From positions 1 to 64,000 of the forward strand of contig BGZK01000748.1 in the NCBI GenBank assembly GCA_005406025.1: a stretch of 64,000 nt of DNA, read 5' to 3'. Made by a program: the position numbers and the translations under genes. Below, one piece after another: positions 57,901-64,000 of the stretch. The stretch is from Eumeta japonica. Lineage: Eukaryota; Arthropoda; Insecta; Lepidoptera; Psychidae. Position 1 is the first letter of the stretch. The number at the start of each line of letters is the position of its first letter. The notes under the pieces were generated by a model. It did no database searches, was not told where the DNA came from, and worked only from the letters and a program-made list of their open reading frames with translations.

Positions 57901-60900
57901 GCTATTAATAATGTTGAAAAATTATAATAGAAGAGCTTAGAGACAAGTAGGAAGAGGTCCATTACTTAGACCGATTACTATTGAATCAAATAAACACCAA
58001 ACATCACCCAGAGAATGCTTGAGGCATTTTTGAGATCACCATAGAGCATAAGCGGTCAGAACTTTTGTAGAGACTCCGATTGCGAGGAGTGGAGAGGTTA
58101 ATGAGGTAGAAGTTGACGTTCAGAATAAGAACTTGACGAATAATATTTGAATTGGTAATCTATATTAGTAAATATACATTAAAATCATTTCTTTCTTCAC
58201 CAACACGGCCACATCTATCCGCCTAAATGATTTTTTGGCTAAAAATTTTATGGTAGTTTGACTACTACCACAACTACTGCTTTTGTTTTCATATAATTTT
58301 TGAAGGGACTTATTATTGATTATTCCATTGTTATTACGAGACTGTAACCGAGTTGCGTCTTTATGTTAAAGATTTTATTTTTGAAAACTGTTTAAAGAGA
58401 TATAAAACAAAAACAATGATTTTTGGAATTTTCTATTGTCTGCCTTGTTGTTATGGCATCACGTGAAAACTATTAAGAGGATTTTGTTTCCGATTCTCAC
58501 AGTTAGGTAACTTGATGTCCAACTTAAACTATAAGCCACGTTTCATTTGATTCTGTAGCCGGTACAGTATCGTTCGACAGATAGACACTCATGACGACAG
58601 CTCGCGTTTTCACCGGAGCTGTGCCCTGCGCTCGACAGCATTAGGTTTCGCCTTTATTATATCAAGCTTTTGTCACTCTCTAGCCGCCGCCATTCTCTTA
58701 CCCAATCTCTTTATTTCAATCATTTTATAATTGTTGCGATACCGTCCGCAAACAACGGTCCGTGGTCAAAATACCATCCGACGGTCGACACAGCAACGCC
58801 TCGGTACCATTGGGTAAAAAGTCGACGCTCCTGATCAGTGATCCACCATCGCTCTTTTTATTATTAAGTATTGTGTGCATTTGTTTAATATATTTTAGGC
58901 TACATCTCATTTTAAAATGTCGGTTCTCTGTTTGTTTCGTACGCTGTGGTCGTCGACGCAAACAGCGTCACCAGCGTCGCGCGGCAGCCTCGCGAGCCTC
59001 CTGGGAATTCTCATAATTCCTCGGTGAAATGTAATAAGTATACACGTACAACAGATGTGTATCCATTTATCTGTCACATAAAGTGTTCTACTTTAGTAAT
59101 TATTACCGAATAGCGAATTATTGGTTAATATCAAATCCCTCCGATACTTCTTCATGCAAAACATTTTTTGTTACCAATGAAAGATATTCAAAATACAGAC
59201 TATAAATCAGCACAACATCTCTATCTACAATATGTGTATTGTTAGCGGTAAATCCATCACTTTGTGATATTGCTATCTTATTTGCGATTATTGCGAACGG
59301 ATGGCAAAAGACCGAGCTGCGCGGTGATCATATAATAGAAAAAATTATCGAGTGCTATTTCATTTGTATTGGGTTGCTGATGTTGTAAACGACGATACAG
59401 AAATTTGATTCGAACACTATACATTTTCTTTACAGTTTAACAACTGTTTCAAAATCTAGGTGATAACTGATTTATTAAATAATTAATTAACGTGGCCCGC
59501 TTTAACATGTTCACCAAATGATATGTCTTGATCTAGTTGCAAGGAAAATTGGTCCCGAAAGGACACAGTTCCTTGGTTTTCGGCACGCCTTCACTATTAG
59601 TTAAGGATAGCCTGGCGATTTTTCAGCCATAGTGTTTCTTGATAGGCTTAAAATTACTGCGGTATTATATGACTTGATGAACGCACTCGAAGACGATTGT
59701 GCGGAAGTTAAAATTAAATAGAATTAAAAAGAAATCCAAAGGACATATAACATCACCGCCTGCGTGTGCTTACCTTTTTGATATAATAGCACGGTTGTCG
59801 CACCTGTTTTCGATGCGTTTCGCAAAGAAAAGCCGCTCTTTCGTCGTAAACTAAAACAGAAGTGCGTACCTATCGGGGAATATTAAGCTGTGAACACACT
59901 ACAGACATTATGACATAGAAAAAATGATAACTCTGAAAATAATAATTATAAAAAAGAAATAAGGTTTGTTGTCAATTATTCTTTAATTTCGTGAAGAAAT
60001 CTAAGTGTTTCATATCTTAGATGAATTTTTGAAATGATCCATGTCGATTTGTGACTTGAGTTATACCTATGGAATATAAAAAGCTAGAACTTTGATTAAT
60101 AGTTTATTTTTAATATCACATCAATGTCGAACTAGAAGTCATATCGGATAAATAGAACCATTTCGGTCAGATACAATCAGGTCAGACCGCTTTTAGGAAA
60201 GAGTATGCTTTGTTTTGTCAAATTCAACTCGGGGACGTAAAAATATTAACAAGGGTGTTTCTCCCATCCGCAGTGTGGGGCCATGCGGTTCCTCTGAGCC
60301 CCATTAGGATGAGCGCCTCTCAAGTTTATCTATTCGGGTCACGATTCCCTATATAATAATTCGTGCTGGGGTTCGAGTAATTTCCCTGTAGGCGGAGCGC
60401 GCCCGCGGCCGCGGACGACCATAGAACTAAATAAGGCAACTGGCGCACTAACGAATGAATGACCAAGCCGTTGTTCAAAAAATATTTAACTAATGACAGC
60501 CCCTGCTGTATAGTGCGTAAGTTTCTCGCTTTAGATGCGCGAGAAATCCTATTCTGCGAAACGAACTACGACTATCAGTTTTCAACTTTGTCTGGAATAT
60601 AAAGAAGTGGTAATTGACGACTAGTACTTAACTATAGTAATTAGCTACTATTTAGATACCTTACGTCTGTTAACGATTTTTTCCATCTATTTCTAATTCA
60701 TGCCTAATCTCACCTTTAGAGCTAGTTCGTCGTCCCTCAATATGTGTGCACATCGAGATCAAGATACTGTTCCTTCGGTTAAACACGATTACATGTATTT
60801 AAAATTTAGAAAGAAGTTCTCAATATGACCAATTAAATATTATTAGAAAGTTATATTATATTCCGTCAACTGATTTAATGTGGATCGAATTATATAAATT

Positions 60901-61625
60901 AAATTAATTAAAACATATATCAGATTTATCTCTCTGCCTATATTTGTCAGAAAACAACCTAATTCTTTGCAACTAACTGATAGGATTTGTTTAGGAAATT
61001 TGTGAATATGGATCGTTGCCTAAATTTCTGACCGTTTCTGATAGCGTCGTCCAAAGTCTGTCACATGTTGGTGAAAATGCTCCTTTCTCTTCTGATAGGC
61101 ACTCATATTATTTTCGAATTAGTACAAGTGAACATGCAATATATGCAGTTTTAGGGACATTCTGCAGTCCACGATTTTTAAGGATTTCGTTTTCGTTTAA
61201 TTCTTTATGATGGTTACCATAGTTTACCTTAGAACTTACTTAGTTTTCATTACCTTTCGATTGCCATAAAAACAATTCTGTTTTTAAGAAAATAGACTTG
61301 TTCACAAAGAAAATATTTTGAGCTCTTTATTTTGACAAATTCAAAATAAATTACTATAAATCAAAGTCCTATGTATTGACATGATATTAACGTCATCATT
61401 AAACATTTCTGCGAAACATAAAAACGGTTGGCACATCGGAGAGAAGCACAGACTACTATGAAATGCGGGGGTGATATGCGAGTTGCCGTTATATTTCAAA
61501 ATGGTATCACCTGCTGCTTATAATATCAAACAACATCTTTAAAACTAACTTATAGACGCAAAACAGACAAAAGTAAACTTTACAAGTCAAAAATTGATAC
61601 TTTGATTTTTTCTAAGTTTATAATC
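57901..61625. other. Long stretch without a supported gene
   Basis: Mostly AT-rich. 58560-59010 is GC- and CpG-richer with an 84-codon ORF (58762-59016) containing a hydrophobic segment (SLFLLLSIVCICLIYF) and basic C-terminus; it could be a host exon or 5' region, unproven. 60255-60420 is a second GC-rich strip ending in 'cgcgcccgcggccgcgg'. Nothing else recognised. Confidence 0.35.
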
Positions 61626-61629
61626 CAAA

Positions 61630-62405
61630 ATTATGCATTGAAATAGAAGCTCGAAAAAATTTTTGTCAATGGCCAATTCAACAATGCACACCTCACATTA
61701 CACGAGTAATCTGGATTTAGCTAAGATTTCTCTGGCGTACGACAGCGTAATCGAACATATGCTTGGATCACGGGTGTATCCACATGGTGTTGTACTTAAC
61801 AGGAAATCTGAACATGGTGTTTATTATAGCCAGTTCGTGCTGAGGACAATGGCTTAGTAGCATCTCTTCATTCGTGTTTTTGCTGCTGACTCCATGTCTG
61901 CCCAAGACCCTTGTCCAGGCCTTGCATTAGCGACCAACTCTGGCATTAAAATCGCCCAATACCAATATTCCTTTTTTGGGGAGAATGCTGTCTAAGTAAT
62001 GGGAAAGTTATTTATAGAACATGTTCTTGATGTCTTCAAACTTGTTTAATGTTGGAGCATAGACACTGATGACATTAAGGAAACTATCTTCGTCCGAGTG
62101 AATGCGCAGTGTAGTTTTGCAATCCGAGATTTACACAGGGTATTCCCTAAGTCGCTTGAATGATTGATTTTTAATAGCAAATCCTACTACCAATTGCCTT
62201 GGGTCTGAGGATAGGGTGACTTTTCAGAAAAATGCCGCCTCCACCTCCACCGCCTTCCACAAGCTCTTCTTTGTCGGCGAGGGGCGTGTTTCGTTGAGAG
62301 CAACCACATCTTCGCATATCGACGAAGTTCTAGCGCTATAAGGACAGTCTTATTTTCAGGACATATGTTACCATCTCGATCAAGGAGCGTTCTCAACGTA
62401 GATAT
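61630..62405 (-). pseudogene. LINE endonuclease domain remnant
   Basis: Minus strand from 62405: 'MRTLLDRDGNICPENKTVLI' with 'ALELRRY' (the usual start of the LINE apurinic-type endonuclease), then 'ISVYAPTLNKFEDIKN', 'ILVLGDFNARVG' (GDFNA is the conserved catalytic-region block) and 'WIHPRSKH' with 'FDY' near 61740. At least three frame breaks. RT is not attached here; the remnant at 63140 may belong to a related element. Confidence 0.75.
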
Positions 62406-62499
62406 TATACTTTTTCCTTTTTTTTCTTTATATTTTTGTCTACCACATTTGATAAGGATGTGATGGCAGGAGCGGTAACTTTCTTTTATGTTCTGTTAC

Positions 62500-62715
62500 C
62501 ATCATCTATTGGAAAGGGACGGGCATTTTTTTAGGGCAACTTTTTTATCCCCCTTCCCGGCTGAACGAGGAAAGCAATGCCTTCCTAAATAGAGCTGCTC
62601 TGTCATTACCTTTTTTCTGTACAAGAGCGACCACGGTGCAATATAACACGCCTGAAGTCGTTTATGTGTAGGATTCAGACAGTCCGGTTGCATCGGTCCG
62701 GACTTCTCCAATTTA
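62500..62715 (-). pseudogene. LINE 5' region remnant
   Basis: A 69-codon minus-strand ORF lying just upstream of the endonuclease remnant in the same sense. No domain recognised; attributed to the same LINE by position only. Confidence 0.3.
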
Positions 62716-63139
62716 TCCCATCGCCAAGGTTAGAATGCAATTCAATATTTGCATATCCATGTTACATATAAACGTTAATTACAGCAACGTAATTAACGTT
62801 TTGTTTTACTGAATTAAGAACTGCGATCAAAGTAAAGTGTTCTAGTGGTCCCGCAGTGTTGTTTTCTACTACGAAAAAGATTAATACTCACCGTCTGTTT
62901 TGAATCCTCGAACTCCGATTGTGGTATAACGTACATTTTAAAGTTTTGATAGTATTTGTTAACACAATAATTTCGTACGCTAAACATGTAGACAGAAAAA
63001 ATCTACAAGTTACGTGATGAATAAGTTTTATTGATGACAGGCAATTAGGGAAAATCTAGTTCTATACTAGTGAATGTAAATAAAACACATTTATTTACTC
63101 TATGTACAGATACGTCTTTCTCATTTCTTCTCATAGGGT

Positions 63140-63480
63140 CCTGGAGCCTACCGCTTGGGTGTGCGGAGGATTGTCCGAACTGTTTCCGTCGGGGACACGT
63201 AGTAGTCCCCCGGTAGCGGCGGTATCGGGGCCGACAGGAATTCCCGTACGCGGCGTTCCACTTCTTCGTGATGTATTATAACTGGGTGCGAGTCTGATGT
63301 CGGGTGTAGAGTGAACTGCTCCTCTAGGTGCTCTGCCAGAATCTCCGCCCGATCCTTTGCGGCATAACGCCTCATGCCAGTTTTATCAAACAATGGACAC
63401 GCTGGAGCTGGAGCTTTCCTTAAGCAGCGTCAAAGCTGGTGGAGGGACTTTCAGTCCTCGCCGGCCTGTCCGATCGTCTC
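63140..63480 (-). pseudogene. LINE RT N-terminal remnant
   Basis: The minus-strand ORF 63148-63393 reads 'RAEILAEHLEEQFTLHPTSD', 'HHEEVERRVREFLSAPIPPL' and 'SPTETVRTILRTPKR'. This is the block between endonuclease and reverse transcriptase in insect Jockey-type LINEs, ending just before the RT core. It is intact over 81 codons, so younger than its neighbours. Confidence 0.7.
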
Positions 63481-63564
63481 TTCTCAGGTGGCGCCTCTGA
63501 AAGTCCACACCTCTTGTTCACTCTTGTTAGCTCTTGGGCGATACGATTCAGATCACACTTGAAT

Positions 63565-63660
63565 GATGTCTGTGCGTCTGTGTGCGTGTGTGTGTGTGTG
63601 TGTTTGTGTGTGTGTTTGTGTGTGCGTGTACGTGTATGTCATGCCGGTGTGTGCGTGCCT
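63565..63660 (+). repeat. GT-rich microsatellite
   Basis: Interrupted (GT)n with 'tttg' and 'gtgcgtgtacgtg' units. It produces spurious ORFs rich in Cys/Val or Thr/His. Confidence 0.95.
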
Positions 63661-64000
63661 GCATATTGTTCTGTAAGTAAATCTTTCATAACTTTTGAAC
63701 AGATTAACTGACTGAAACCAAATACGGTTTACGGCATTCGAAAGGAATTTACTCAAAGTCAACTTCTTGAAACTTGAATTGATTCTACGTGGTAGACTTT
63801 GAGAAGTTTCAAATATTAAATATCAGTAAAAGACTTTTTGAAATGATTTTTATATTACTCTATCTATCAACCCAAAATCTAATCAGTTCTTTCACTAAAT
63901 AGATTCATTGATTATCGTAAATCAAATAAAAATCGGTTGATTTGTTCAAAAGATATTGTTGAAAATAAATTTGTTTTTTTACAGTATGCCTTATAGTAAT
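63660..64000 (+). repeat. Dispersed 'gattaactgactgaaac' repeat at window end
   Basis: 'ttttgaacagattaactgac', 'acggtttacggcattcgaaagg' and later 'aatcggttgatttgttcaaa' repeat the module order seen at 11.6-12.1 kb. Continues past the window. Confidence 0.55.

Noticed and set aside
63439..63762. Cys/Val-rich and Thr/His-rich ORFs
   Set aside because: Translations of the GT microsatellite.

Overview
The window looks like insect chromosomal DNA, most likely from a moth or butterfly. It is AT-rich and eukaryotic, with TATA/initiator promoters, AATAAA signals and spliced transposase exons. It is packed with decayed mobile elements, including Helitrons that start TCTATACTAATA and end CTAG, a combination I associate with Lepidoptera. 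I see no bacterial-type operons, CRISPR arrays or rRNA. Everything here was read by eye; no database search was run.

The only convincing host genes are three plus-strand, apparently single-exon genes for small secreted cysteine-rich proteins: copy A (17233-17661), copy C (36932-37216) and copy B (42321-42845). Each has a 20-residue signal peptide, and all three share one core promoter layout: TATATAAAAA, initiator 32 bases later, ATG 14 bases after that. A and B are precursor-like, with paired cysteines about ten residues apart separated by dibasic sites. They came from a segmental duplication (about 14.4-23.7 kb and 41.6-46.1 kb). Their signal peptides are identical, while the mature parts differ almost only at amino-acid-changing positions. 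C is a diverged relative. I recognise no named family, and this cluster is the best candidate for something undescribed.

Layout of the rest. 0-9 kb: AT-rich DNA, Helitron ends, a dead mariner (minus strand, 4.8-5.7 kb), a MITE copy and a tRNA-like SINE head. 9.3-13.7 kb and 29.2-33.2 kb: a pair of roughly 4-kb inverted arms ending in BEL/Pao gag, flanking copy A with a 15.5-kb spacer. 19.2-22.7 kb: a hAT element with a split BED-finger gene, placed inside duplication unit A. 22.9-23.7 kb and 28.5-29.2 kb: RTE-like LINE remnants. 26.3-28.2 kb: a Helitron with a second Helitron inside it. 39.5-41.5 kb: a possible PIF/Harbinger-like element with a MADF/BESS-type ORF. 46.5-51 kb: a BEL/Pao provirus broken by several insertions. 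52.4-53.3 kb: a second dead mariner. 55.7-57.9 kb: a Jockey-like LINE. 61.6-63.5 kb: further LINE remnants.

Several insertions can be dated relative to one another because empty sites exist elsewhere in the window. The 844-bp Helitron at 27009-27852 has its empty site at 46875/46876, and the 197-bp Helitron at 11166-11362 has its empty site in the opposite inverted arm. Large parts of the window (24.4-26.3, 33.2-35.6, 50.9-52.3 and 57.9-61.6 kb) hold nothing I can name.
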